From the NCBI GenBank assembly GCA_964561495.1, contig CAZLPW010000017.1, positions 1-34,428 of the forward strand: a stretch of 34,428 nucleotides of DNA, read 5' to 3'. Under the pieces are notes generated by a model, which worked only from the letters and a program-made list of their open reading frames with translations, ran no database searches and had not been told where the DNA came from. Made by a program: the position numbers and the translations under genes. Source of the DNA: CAZLPW01 sp964561495 (GTDB taxonomy: Bacteria > Fidelibacterota > Marinisomatia > Marinisomatales > UBA1611). Positions 7,560-16,226 of the stretch are shown here, one piece after another. How positions within the stretch are numbered: the first letter of the stretch is position 1; every line of letters begins with the position of its first letter.

Positions 7560-8939
7560 ATGGATCTAAAAATGAAAGATATCCCATCGGTCAGTTATAT
7601 TTTAGAAAAAATTGATTTTAAAATAGAAATACACGAAAATTATTTAAAGAAAATTATTAATGAAACTATAGATTTTTATCGTTCGAAAATAAGAAATAAT
7701 GAAATTGAACTAACTAAGAATCAAATGGTTGATATAATTGTATCAGATGTTTATAAAAAAGCCTCTTCAAGCTTAGTTAATATTATTAATGGTACAGGAA
7801 TTGTCCTTCATACTGGTTTAGGAAGAGCACCTTTTAATGCAGAGAGGCTCAAAAATCTTTCTTCAAGACTAGAAGGATATATAAACCTAGAGTATAATAT
7901 TTTATCTGGACTAAGAGGAGACAGGCAGATACATATTAGAAATCATCTTAGCTCTCTTTGTAATACAGAATCCTCTTTGATGGTAAACAATAATGCAGCA
8001 GCTGTATTTTTAGTATTGAATACTATTTCAAGTGGTGGGAATGTTATTTGTTCTCGGGGACAGTTAGTAGAGATAGGTGGTTCATTTAGGATACCAGATA
8101 TAATTGAAAAGAGTGGTGCATGCCTAAAAGAAGTGGGTACTACAAATCGCACACATTTGAACGATTATGAAAACGCAATCGACCAAAATACGAAATTACT
8201 TATTTGGGTACATACTAGTAATTATATTATAAAAGGATTTACAAAAGAAGTTTCATTAAAAAAGTTAGTAATTCTTGGTGAAAAATATGATATTCCTGTA
8301 ATGGCAGATATTGGTAGCGGTGATTTAATTGATATGAAAAAGTTGGGGTTTAAAGATGAGTTACAAGTAAAAAAAATTGTATCTATGGGTCCAAAAATAA
8401 CCACCTTTTCAGGTGATAAATTATTGGGAGGTCCTCAATGTGGTTTAATTGTTGGTTGTAAAAATATAATTAAAAAATGCCAAAAAAATCCATTATACAG
8501 AATAATGCGAAGCGATAAGATTAGCATTGCTTTGCTAGATGAAACACTACGATCATTTAGGCGCAATTCATTTACAGAAGAAAATTTATCTTTGAAAATG
8601 CTTACTACAAAAAGAACAATACTAAAAAGGAGAGCAACAACAATTTTAAAAAATTTAGAACAAGAAATTGTTAGAGATTTTGGTATCTCAATTGTAGAAT
8701 CATTTGTTGAAGCTGGGAGTGGATCTCTTCCAGAAAAAAATATAGAAAGTATTGCATTAAGGTTTAATCCAATTATTATTGAAGCAAATCATTTATCTAA
8801 AACTTTAAAAAAATCTTTTATTCCAATAATAGGCTACATCAATAAGAATAAATTTTATATTGATCTAAAATCTGTATTGCCATCCCAAATTAAAAAAATT
8901 AGACAGGCAATTATTGAGGTTTATAGTTGCATCAAATAG
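7560..8939 (+). CDS. selA: L-seryl-tRNA(Sec) selenium transferase SelA
   Basis: SelA (459 aa) is a PLP enzyme that converts Ser-tRNA(Sec) to Sec-tRNA(Sec) with selenophosphate. Family marks include NIINGTGIVLHTGLGRAP (about residues 76-93), VNNNAAAVFLVLN and the PLP-lysine segment FSGDKLLGGPQ with Lys287. The length is close to the 463 residues of the E. coli protein. AAGGAC lies 11 bases before the ATG. The reading frame overlaps selB by 13 bases, so the two are co-translated. This pair implies that the organism makes selenoproteins; selC (tRNA-Sec) and selD are not in the window. Confidence 0.97.
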   Translation: MDLKMKDIPSVSYILEKIDFKIEIHENYLKKIINETIDFYRSKIRNNEIELTKNQMVDIIVSDVYKKASSSLVNIINGTGIVLHTGLGRAPFNAERLKNLSSRLEGYINLEYNILSGLRGDRQIHIRNHLSSLCNTESSLMVNNNAAAVFLVLNTISSGGNVICSRGQLVEIGGSFRIPDIIEKSGACLKEVGTTNRTHLNDYENAIDQNTKLLIWVHTSNYIIKGFTKEVSLKKLVILGEKYDIPVMADIGSGDLIDMKKLGFKDELQVKKIVSMGPKITTFSGDKLLGGPQCGLIVGCKNIIKKCQKNPLYRIMRSDKISIALLDETLRSFRRNSFTEENLSLKMLTTKRTILKRRATTILKNLEQEIVRDFGISIVESFVEAGSGSLPEKNIESIALRFNPIIIEANHLSKTLKKSFIPIIGYINKNKFYIDLKSVLPSQIKKIRQAIIEVYSCIK

Positions 8940-10798
8940 TTTTTGGTACAGCAGGCCATATTGATCATGGTAAGACTGCGCTAGTAAAAGCTTTAACAGG
9001 AAAAAATACAGATTGTTTGCCTGAGGAAAAAACTAGAGGAATTTCTATCGATATTGGCTTTGCTTATTTAAATGATAGAATATCAATTATAGATGTTCCA
9101 GGCCATGAAAAATTTATTCGAAACATGGCTGCAGGAGCAGCAAATATACATTTCGCATTAATTGTAATTGCAATTGATGATGGAATAATGCCTCAAACAG
9201 TGGAACATTTAAATATTCTTAAATTTTTAGGTGTCAATAAAGGTATAGTCGCATTAACAAAAATGGATTTAGTAAATGATGAAGAATGGATAACACTAAT
9301 TGAAGAAGATATTAAATTATTATTATCATCAATGAACTTTTTTGTGAGTGGTATACATAGAATAGATAGTGTAACTGGGGAAGGTATTGAAAGGTTAAAA
9401 AGTTCGATGCTCTCATTTTTAGACAATGATATTCGATCTAATAAAATAACTCATTTCAGGATGAATGTAGATAGAGTTTTTTCTAAAGCTGGTTTTGGGA
9501 CTGTTATTACAGGGACTGTAATTGGAGGGGATTTATCAAAGGGTGATACTATAGAATTATTTCCTCAAGAAATTTCTGTAAAGGTTCGAGGCTTGCAATC
9601 GCATGGCGGAGTTGTGGACAAAGTTAAATTCGGTGATAGAGCAGCAATTAATATACCGAATATAAAAGGAGAGCAACTGAAAAGAGGGACTATAATTGGT
9701 AAGCCAAGTTCTTTTTTCCCAACAAAATATATTATTGCTAACATTAGTCTAATTGAAAATACTAAATGGAGGTTAAAAAAGAATCAAAGATTACGATTCC
9801 ATTTTGGAACTCAGGAAGTATTGGGTCGTATTTTATTATTGGGTGAGATAGATAGTAATAATCATACTTCTATGAATCTGATTCTTATTTTGGAGTATAA
9901 AGTAAGTGTGTTATTCGATGAAAAATTTTTAATAAGGTCCTATTCACCAGTTGAAACCATAGGAGGTGGAATTGTTTTAGAAAGAATATTTAATTATAAA
10001 TGGAAAGCAATTAGCAAAAGAGCATTCCAAATGCCAATAGAATCTAAAGATAGGTTTTATTATTTGGTTAATCAAGACTGGAGGAATCCTCTCACTTTAA
10101 AAGGATGGAGTAATATTTTTCAGATTAGTGAAAATAAAATTAATTCTTGGATAACCAAAAAACTAATTCATGATAGAGAGACAGGTTTTATATTCTCTAT
10201 AGATAATGTTAAAAAATCAAATAGTGCAATAAAATCTGCTTTTAAATATTTTTATAAAAGAAATCCATTCCGAAAAAATTTAAATATTGATGTATTAATA
10301 AAAAAATTAAATTGGGCTGAAGACTGGTTGATTTATATTATTAATCAATTAGTTAAGGAAAAAATAATTGCTAAGGGCAATGGAGGATTTGTTCTTAGAA
10401 ATTATGAATTAACGTTGAGTAAAAAGGATAAAAAAGATATTTCTAATATTAGATATTTATTAAAAAATCTTCATAAAAAACCTTTTTTAATTAAGGAAAT
10501 AATTACCAAGTTAGGTTTTAAACCAAAACGTACTGCTGATTTACTTTTCCTCCTGCGTGATAAAGGTGAGATAGAATTTATTGGTCAGGATTTCTGGTTA
10601 GATAAAATTAGTCTTAATAATATGATTTCTAGTATTAAAATTCATTTTAAATCTAAAAAAGTGCTTACTATAAATGATTTCAAATCAATTACAGGTTTAT
10701 CTAGGAAAACAGCAATTCCATTATTAGAATATTTTGATTGTAAAAAAATAACTCTACGTAATGAGAATGTTCGGGTAAAAGGAAGTGAGCTAAAGTGA
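8927..10798 (+). CDS. selB: Selenocysteine-specific elongation factor SelB
   Basis: SelB (623 aa) brings Sec-tRNA(Sec) to UGA codons that are followed by a SECIS hairpin. The EF-Tu-like part shows FGTAGHIDHGKTALVKAL (P-loop, residues 6-23), IDVPGHEKFIRNMAAG and TKMD. Beta-barrel domains with HFRMNVDRVFSKAGFGTVITGTV-type sequence follow. The last roughly 250 residues form the winged-helix repeats that bind SECIS RNA. The start is TTG at 8927, with GAGG at 8916-8919, inside the end of selA. The stop overlaps the mutS GTG start (GTGA). E. coli SelB is 614 residues, so this copy is complete. Confidence 0.96.
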   Translation: MHQIVFGTAGHIDHGKTALVKALTGKNTDCLPEEKTRGISIDIGFAYLNDRISIIDVPGHEKFIRNMAAGAANIHFALIVIAIDDGIMPQTVEHLNILKFLGVNKGIVALTKMDLVNDEEWITLIEEDIKLLLSSMNFFVSGIHRIDSVTGEGIERLKSSMLSFLDNDIRSNKITHFRMNVDRVFSKAGFGTVITGTVIGGDLSKGDTIELFPQEISVKVRGLQSHGGVVDKVKFGDRAAINIPNIKGEQLKRGTIIGKPSSFFPTKYIIANISLIENTKWRLKKNQRLRFHFGTQEVLGRILLLGEIDSNNHTSMNLILILEYKVSVLFDEKFLIRSYSPVETIGGGIVLERIFNYKWKAISKRAFQMPIESKDRFYYLVNQDWRNPLTLKGWSNIFQISENKINSWITKKLIHDRETGFIFSIDNVKKSNSAIKSAFKYFYKRNPFRKNLNIDVLIKKLNWAEDWLIYIINQLVKEKIIAKGNGGFVLRNYELTLSKKDKKDISNIRYLLKNLHKKPFLIKEIITKLGFKPKRTADLLFLLRDKGEIEFIGQDFWLDKISLNNMISSIKIHFKSKKVLTINDFKSITGLSRKTAIPLLEYFDCKKITLRNENVRVKGSELK

Positions 10799-13380
10799 AT
10801 AAATATAAAACTGCAGATACCCCAGTTATGAAACAGTTTATGGACATTAAGTCTAAGCATGAGGATACAATAGTTTTATTTAGGATGGGAGATTTTTACG
10901 AAACATTTTTAGAGGATGCTATCATTACCTCTGACATTCTTGGAATTGTACTTACAAAACGTTCAAATGGAAAAGCATCTGAGGTCCCATTGTCAGGTTT
11001 CCCATATCATTCTTTAGATAATTATTTACCAAAACTGGTAAAGGCAGGATATAGAGTAGCAATATGTGAACAGACCGAGGATCCTGCTAAGGCTAAGGGT
11101 ATTGTTAAGCGTGAAGTGGTAGAAGTGGTTACACCAGGAACTTTAGTCTCAGAACAAATATTAGATCAGAAGTCTAATAATTTTATTTCAAGCATTTTTA
11201 TTGAAAAAGGGGAAGTTGGATATTCGATACTTGATACTTCTACTGGTGAGTTTTATATAGGAGAATGTGCTAAAAATCAATTGAAGGAAAGATTACTAAA
11301 ATATTATCCTAAGGAGATTCTTATTCCTGATAATTTAATTTACTCGGATAGGGACTGGTATATATCTATTAGACCATTTATTAGTCAAATAGAAAATTGG
11401 TTCTTTGAATATCGCGGATCATATTCAATCTTAATCAAACATTTTAAATTGAAAAATCTTAAGGGTTATGGATGTGAAAATATGGTTAATGGAATAATAG
11501 CGGCTGGCGCACTTTTATACCATGTTAAAAATAATCTAAATAAAAATATTAATCATATTTCTAAGATATCTCCAATATACAGTGAGGGCCTCATGGGGCT
11601 TGATAATTTCACTATTCGTAATCTAGAAATTTTTGACAATTTATTTAATCAAAATGGAAATGGCACGCTTATTAATGCAATCGATTATACAAAATCTGCA
11701 GGGGGTGGAAGATTACTAAGGCGCTGGCTAAATAATCCATTATCAAATAAGAAACGAATAAAAGAACGGGTTGACATTGTTGAGGGTTTTGTAAACAATT
11801 CCTCAGTTTTAAACGAAATTAGAAATAGTTTAGAAAGTACAATCGATTTACAAAGAGTGATGGGTAAAATTAATCAACAAAAAGTATCTCCAAGGGAAGT
11901 AATGGGTCTAGCAATTACCTTAAACAAAATTTCAGAATGGAAGAAATTTTTAAATTCCTTGAATTCTTTAGCGCTTTCTATGTTCTCTGATAAATTTGTT
12001 AATTCAGATGATATAATTGGAAAGGTCTTTTCTAATTTAAATCATGATTTGCCATCCCAACTAAAACATGGGAATATTATTCGGAAAGGAGTAGACAAAA
12101 GACTTGATGAGCACCGAGCATTGCTAAATGATGGAAAGGATTGGATTTTAGGATTTGAAAAAACAATGAGAATAGAGCTAAATATCTCTAGTCTTAAAGT
12201 GAGATATAATAAAATATTTGGTTATTATATAGATATTCGTAAAACACACCAACAAAAAATTCCAGATACATTTATCAAGAAACAAACATTGGTTAATTCT
12301 GAGCGTTTTATAACCCCTGATTTAAAAAAATATGAAGAAAAAATACTTAACGCTGAAAATTATATTTTTGAGATTGAGGAAAAAATATTTAATAATATCT
12401 GTGAATTTTTGATACAAAATATTTCTACAATTAATCAAAATGCAATTCTAATAAACAAAATGGACGTTCTAGCTAATTTTGCTAAAATTGCTTTAGAAAA
12501 TAATTATGTTAAACCTCTTTTTAGCAATAGCCCTATTTTAGAAATTAAAGATGGTAGGCATCCAGTTATTGAAAAAGCTATCCAATCAAGTGAGAAATTT
12601 ATCAGTAATGATTTAAATATGGATATAAAAAATAATCAAATACATCTTATTACTGGTCCGAATATGGCTGGAAAATCAACATTTCTTAGACAGAATGGTT
12701 TAATTGTTCTTATGGCTCAAATAGGATGTTATGTTCCTGCTAAATATGCGAAAATAGGTATAGTTGATTATTTGTTTACTAGAGTTGGTGCTAGTGATAA
12801 TATAGCTAGTGGTGAAAGTACTTTCATGGTTGAAATGACTGAAGCAGCAAACATTTTAAATAATGCTACTGCTAAAAGCTTGATTTTATTAGATGAAATT
12901 GGCAGGGGGACTGCAACCTATGATGGTCTTTCTATTGCTTGGTCAATAACTGAATATTTACATAATAAGTCAGATATTAATGCAAGAACACTCTTTGCAA
13001 CACATTATCATGAATTAACACATTTAGAAAAAAAATTAAAACGTTTATATAATTATCATGTGGAGGTTAAAGAATTTGATGATGAAATTGTTTTTCTTAG
13101 ATCCATTATAAAAGGTAGTGCAGATAAAAGTTATGGGATTCAAGTTGCCAAAATGGCTGGTGTCCCAAAAGGAGTCATTGATCGCGCAAAACAAATTCTG
13201 GATGAACAAATTTTTAATTCCAAAGTAATCAAGGATTCAGGTAATAAAACATTAAAAGAAAAAAGAGAAAAAAATGACCAAAATTTTATTACTGAGATAA
13301 AAAATATTGACATTGATAGTTTAACTCCTTTTGAAGCATTAATTAAGTTAAATGAACTTAAAAAGAAAATTGAATTTTAA
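10795..13380 (+). CDS. mutS: DNA mismatch repair protein MutS
   Basis: This 861-residue MutS recognises mispairs and small loops and starts mismatch repair with MutL. The mismatch-contacting Phe-X-Glu is present (F34 and E36 in MGDFYETF). Clamp and lever domains occupy the middle. The ATPase has Walker A GPNMAGKST (about 621-629), LLDEIGRGTATYDG (about 698-711) and FATHYHEL. The start is GTG at 10795, overlapping the selB stop. The C terminus (SLTPFEALIKLNELKKK) resembles the dimerisation tail of other MutS1 proteins. The frame overlaps the next gene by 29 bases. Confidence 0.98.
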   Translation: MNKYKTADTPVMKQFMDIKSKHEDTIVLFRMGDFYETFLEDAIITSDILGIVLTKRSNGKASEVPLSGFPYHSLDNYLPKLVKAGYRVAICEQTEDPAKAKGIVKREVVEVVTPGTLVSEQILDQKSNNFISSIFIEKGEVGYSILDTSTGEFYIGECAKNQLKERLLKYYPKEILIPDNLIYSDRDWYISIRPFISQIENWFFEYRGSYSILIKHFKLKNLKGYGCENMVNGIIAAGALLYHVKNNLNKNINHISKISPIYSEGLMGLDNFTIRNLEIFDNLFNQNGNGTLINAIDYTKSAGGGRLLRRWLNNPLSNKKRIKERVDIVEGFVNNSSVLNEIRNSLESTIDLQRVMGKINQQKVSPREVMGLAITLNKISEWKKFLNSLNSLALSMFSDKFVNSDDIIGKVFSNLNHDLPSQLKHGNIIRKGVDKRLDEHRALLNDGKDWILGFEKTMRIELNISSLKVRYNKIFGYYIDIRKTHQQKIPDTFIKKQTLVNSERFITPDLKKYEEKILNAENYIFEIEEKIFNNICEFLIQNISTINQNAILINKMDVLANFAKIALENNYVKPLFSNSPILEIKDGRHPVIEKAIQSSEKFISNDLNMDIKNNQIHLITGPNMAGKSTFLRQNGLIVLMAQIGCYVPAKYAKIGIVDYLFTRVGASDNIASGESTFMVEMTEAANILNNATAKSLILLDEIGRGTATYDGLSIAWSITEYLHNKSDINARTLFATHYHELTHLEKKLKRLYNYHVEVKEFDDEIVFLRSIIKGSADKSYGIQVAKMAGVPKGVIDRAKQILDEQIFNSKVIKDSGNKTLKEKREKNDQNFITEIKNIDIDSLTPFEALIKLNELKKKIEF

Positions 13381-14422
13381 AATATTTTTGATAGCATTAT
13401 TAACATCTTTCCAATATGGAACAGGTTATTGGGTTAACTATGGTTGGGAAATTTTTAATTATGTTACAAGTGCCCATATTGCTTCTTTGGGTAATGCTAC
13501 GATTGCATATCCAATTGAAACTGCAGCAGGCTCTATTATTAATCCATTTTTTAATTCAAAAAATAGAAAAAAAATAGAACTAAGCCATCAGTCTAGATAT
13601 GCAGGTTTAGTTAGTAGTGATATTATTGGTGGACAAATGCTAGTAAACCAAAGAACTGCACTTAACTATAATATATTATATGAAGGGATTGGATCAATCC
13701 CAGATACTAGAGACGCATTAATGGATTGGGGCCTCGATGGTATTATAGGCACAAATGACATTGGTGAAAATAATGGTATACTTGATCAGGGAGAAAGGCT
13801 TGATAAAAGTAAAATTAATTATTTTTCACAAAAGCAGCTTGCTTTTCATTCATCTTTTTTAAGATCAGTCAATAAAAAAAAGATAGGGGTTGGCATTAAA
13901 TTTTTGCATTATAGACTTGACAAACATTATGCATTAGGATTTGGATTGGATTTGGGCACTATTTTTGAAATAGGAGATATTGATTATGCATTGGTTTTAA
14001 GAAATTTTCCCTCTTCTGGATTAATCTGGGATCAAGGTACAATTGAAGGAACTACACCTTCATTTTTATTTGGAGCTCATTTACCGTATAACTTCAAAAA
14101 ATATCCAGTTAAGTGTCATATGTTAATTAGTTTTGATATGAGTACAGATAATCGAAATCTTGATTCGCAATATAGTTTTGGAAGATTAAATTTAGAATCA
14201 TCATTAGGTTTTGAATTGAAAATAGTGGAAAGGATTTGTATAAGGCTTGGAAGAAACAAATTAAATGTCATGACAGGTGGTCTAGGATTGAACTGGAAAC
14301 TATTCGATCTTGATTATGCTTTCATAGCTTCAAACTTTGGTTCAGGGATCGGTAATCACCATTTATTTACGGTATCAATCTCCAAAGACATTTTAATAAA
14401 ATATTTAAAAAAAAATAAATAG
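13352..14422 (+). CDS. Putative outer-membrane beta-barrel protein, PorV/PorQ-like
   Basis: The 356-residue product has a signal-peptide-like start (residues 1-25, KIFLIALLTSFQYGTG). The segment SAHIASLGNATIAYP (about 40-54), with NPF following, resembles the opening of PorV/PorQ-type barrels that are widespread in the Bacteroidota and Marinimicrobia. Alternating hydrophobic beta segments run to the end. Residues about 119-151 form a Gly/Asp-rich insert (DWGLDGIIGTNDIGENNG) that looks like a calcium-binding loop. The ATG at 13352 lies inside the mutS end; a TTG at 13370 is an alternative. The exact family and function are not recognised; the surface-barrel call rests on architecture only. Confidence 0.7.
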   Translation: MNLKRKLNFKIFLIALLTSFQYGTGYWVNYGWEIFNYVTSAHIASLGNATIAYPIETAAGSIINPFFNSKNRKKIELSHQSRYAGLVSSDIIGGQMLVNQRTALNYNILYEGIGSIPDTRDALMDWGLDGIIGTNDIGENNGILDQGERLDKSKINYFSQKQLAFHSSFLRSVNKKKIGVGIKFLHYRLDKHYALGFGLDLGTIFEIGDIDYALVLRNFPSSGLIWDQGTIEGTTPSFLFGAHLPYNFKKYPVKCHMLISFDMSTDNRNLDSQYSFGRLNLESSLGFELKIVERICIRLGRNKLNVMTGGLGLNWKLFDLDYAFIASNFGSGIGNHHLFTVSISKDILIKYLKKNK

Positions 14423-14485
14423 GCAACCATCAAAATATTATATTATTTATTACAATTGATTGAATTTTTGTTTGCTATTTTTGTA

Positions 14486-14501
14486 TTTTCGCCGGCAAAA
14501 A
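14486..14501 (+). promoter_or_regulatory. palindromic site upstream of yicC
   Basis: TTTTCGCCGGCAAAAA is a 16-base dyad with a single mismatched pair, centred on GCC|GGC. It stands out in DNA this poor in G and C. It lies 12 bases upstream of the ATG at 14514 of yicC-gmk-rpoZ and just before a promoter-like sequence. That is a position expected for a repressor operator. There is no loop, so an RNA hairpin is unlikely. No regulator can be named. Confidence 0.4.
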
Positions 14502-14504
14502 TTT

Positions 14505-14513
14505 TGGTATAAT
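14505..14513 (+). promoter_or_regulatory. extended -10 promoter-like element at yicC
   Basis: TGGTATAAT is a perfect TGN-extended -10 box, but it abuts the ATG at 14514. A transcript starting about 7 bases later would begin inside the yicC frame, near the in-frame ATG at 14526, and would be nearly leaderless. No convincing -35 box is present. It may be real or a chance match. Confidence 0.35.
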
Positions 14514-15374
14514 ATGATTAAAAGCATGACTGGTTTTGGAAGAGGAAGTTATTTAGATGATAATCTAGCATTTGATATAGAAATTAGAAGCCTTAATTCA
14601 AAGTTTTTTGAATTAAAAATTAGAGGTTTTTCATTAGATGGCGATGAAGAAATCAAATTGAGAAAGTTTATTAAAGAAAAAATTTATAGAGGATCAATTA
14701 GTGTAGTTATTAGGGTTAATGGAGAGGAGGATCAAAATGATTTTGTGTTTAACAAAAAAAAGGTAGACGCTATACAAAATATTCTAAATGATATCCATAT
14801 TCATTATGGTCAGAGATTAGGGTTAGGTGATATAATTAGCTCCAACGATTTAATTAAATCTAAAATAACTGATATAGACTTGTCCAAATTTTTATTTTTA
14901 GTTTTAGAAAAATCATTAAAAGAATTAGATGAAATGAGGATAAAGGAAGGTAAATTAATTTATGAAGATATTTCTGATAGAATTAAAAAATCAAAATCTT
15001 TTTTAGGAAATATTTCTAAAATTTCTGAAAAATTTGGTTCTGAAAAGCAGGAAACTTTAAGAAATAAAGTTCAAAGTTTAATTAATGCCTCTAAAATTGA
15101 TGAAAATCGATTAATACAAGAAGTCGCATATTTTGTTGAAAAATCTGATATTACTGAAGAGATTGTTAGATGTAAAAGTCATATTAATCAATTGGAATCA
15201 TATTTAAAATTAGATGAGCCTGTTGGCAAAAGAATTGTTTTTGTTATACAGGAAATTTTACGTGAGGTAAATACCATTGGGTCTAAATCCCATCAAACAG
15301 AATTAATAAAGGAAGTAGTTGAAATAAAAGATCAATTAGAAAAGATAAGGGAACAGTCACATAATATTTTATGA
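14514..15374 (+). CDS. yicC: YicC-family endoribonuclease
   Basis: The start is set at 14514 because the protein then begins MIKSMTGFGRG, the conserved opening of YicC/YloC proteins. The same frame can be read upstream to 14460, but that extension is not conserved. The 286 residues include the N-terminal YicC domain (FDIEIRSLNSKFFELKIR) and the C-terminal DUF1732 part (GKRIVFVIQEILREVNTIGSK). Members are reported as endoribonucleases involved in RNA turnover. The gene pairs with gmk, as in many bacteria, and its stop overlaps the gmk start (ATGA). No strong Shine-Dalgarno sequence precedes the start. Confidence 0.94.
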   Translation: MIKSMTGFGRGSYLDDNLAFDIEIRSLNSKFFELKIRGFSLDGDEEIKLRKFIKEKIYRGSISVVIRVNGEEDQNDFVFNKKKVDAIQNILNDIHIHYGQRLGLGDIISSNDLIKSKITDIDLSKFLFLVLEKSLKELDEMRIKEGKLIYEDISDRIKKSKSFLGNISKISEKFGSEKQETLRNKVQSLINASKIDENRLIQEVAYFVEKSDITEEIVRCKSHINQLESYLKLDEPVGKRIVFVIQEILREVNTIGSKSHQTELIKEVVEIKDQLEKIREQSHNIL

Positions 15375-15931
15375 GAAAAAATATTATCACTATTTCTGCT
15401 CCATCGGGCTCAGGTAAGACAACACTTTGTAAGGCGCTGTTATTATCAAATAAATCTATTAAACTCTCTGTCTCATATACAACTAGATTACCGCGCACTA
15501 ATGAGATAGAAGGGAGTGATTATTTTTTTATTTCTGAAAATAATTTTAAAAAAAAAATAAAAAATAGAGAATTCGCAGAATGGGAAAAAGTTTACGGAAA
15601 TTATTATGGCACATTGAAACAAACTTTGCTAGATGCGATTAAGCTAGACAAATTATATTTATTTGAATTAGATGTTCTAGGAGCTTTGGAAATAAAAAAG
15701 CAACATCCAAAAAATACTTTGAGTATATTTATATTACCTCCTAGTATAGAAGTTTTAAAAAAAAGATTAATAAAAAGGGGGTCTGATTCAAATAGGCAAA
15801 TCAAAATTAGGCTTTCGAGATTTAGTAAAGAACTTGATTTGAAAAAAAAATTTGATAAAACTATATATAATGAAGACTTAGATAATGCAAAAAAAGAATT
15901 AATTAAAACTGTAAATGATTTAACCAAATGA
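15371..15931 (+). CDS. gmk: Guanylate kinase
   Basis: Gmk phosphorylates GMP to GDP with ATP and feeds GTP, dGTP and (p)ppGpp synthesis. The 186 residues open with the P-loop ISAPSGSGKTTL (8-19). They continue with SYTTRLPRTNEIEGSDYFF, which holds the GMP-binding Arg and Tyr residues, and the lid region RLIKRGSDS (about 133-141). The ATG at 15371 overlaps the yicC stop. AGGAG (15929-15933) at its end serves the next gene, rpoZ. Confidence 0.97.
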   Translation: MRKNIITISAPSGSGKTTLCKALLLSNKSIKLSVSYTTRLPRTNEIEGSDYFFISENNFKKKIKNREFAEWEKVYGNYYGTLKQTLLDAIKLDKLYLFELDVLGALEIKKQHPKNTLSIFILPPSIEVLKKRLIKRGSDSNRQIKIRLSRFSKELDLKKKFDKTIYNEDLDNAKKELIKTVNDLTK

Positions 15932-15941
15932 GGAGTAAAAA

Positions 15942-16226
15942 ATGGCTTTAAAAACGATACCTTTTAGAGAAATAGAGAAATATTCTGAAAATATGTATGA
16001 AGCAGTAGCTGCAATGTCAGGGCAAGCAAGAAAAGAGTTGGATGAAAGGATAATGGAAGAGAATATAAAAGAAGTTGATAACGAAGAATTAGATGTTTTT
16101 GATGAAGTCCCAGATTTAAAACCTGAGGATTACGTAGAAAAGGAAAAAATAGCAACAATAGCTGTAAGAAAATTTTTAGATGGTGAGGTTTCTTGGCGAA
16201 AGGTTGAAACGTTTAATTCTGAATGA
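15942..16226 (+). CDS. rpoZ: RNA polymerase omega subunit
   Basis: This 94-residue protein contains NMYEAVAAMSGQARKE (about residues 17-32), matching the NRYEAV-type core of omega/Rpb6. Near the end is EKIATIAVRKFLDGEVSWR, where omega proteins have their last helix. Omega wraps the beta' C terminus, aids polymerase assembly and often takes part in ppGpp binding. The order yicC-gmk-rpoZ supports the call. A strong AGGAG is placed at 15929-15933. The middle is an acidic insert (EEELDVFDEVPDLKPED-like), not uncommon in FCB-group omega proteins. The stop overlaps the next gene (ATGA). Confidence 0.88.
   Translation: MALKTIPFREIEKYSENMYEAVAAMSGQARKELDERIMEENIKEVDNEELDVFDEVPDLKPEDYVEKEKIATIAVRKFLDGEVSWRKVETFNSE

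Noticed and set aside
14460..14513. Upstream extension of yicC from TTG at 14460
   Set aside because: The added 18 residues are not like YicC proteins, which begin at the conserved MIKSMTGFGR-type start at 14514.
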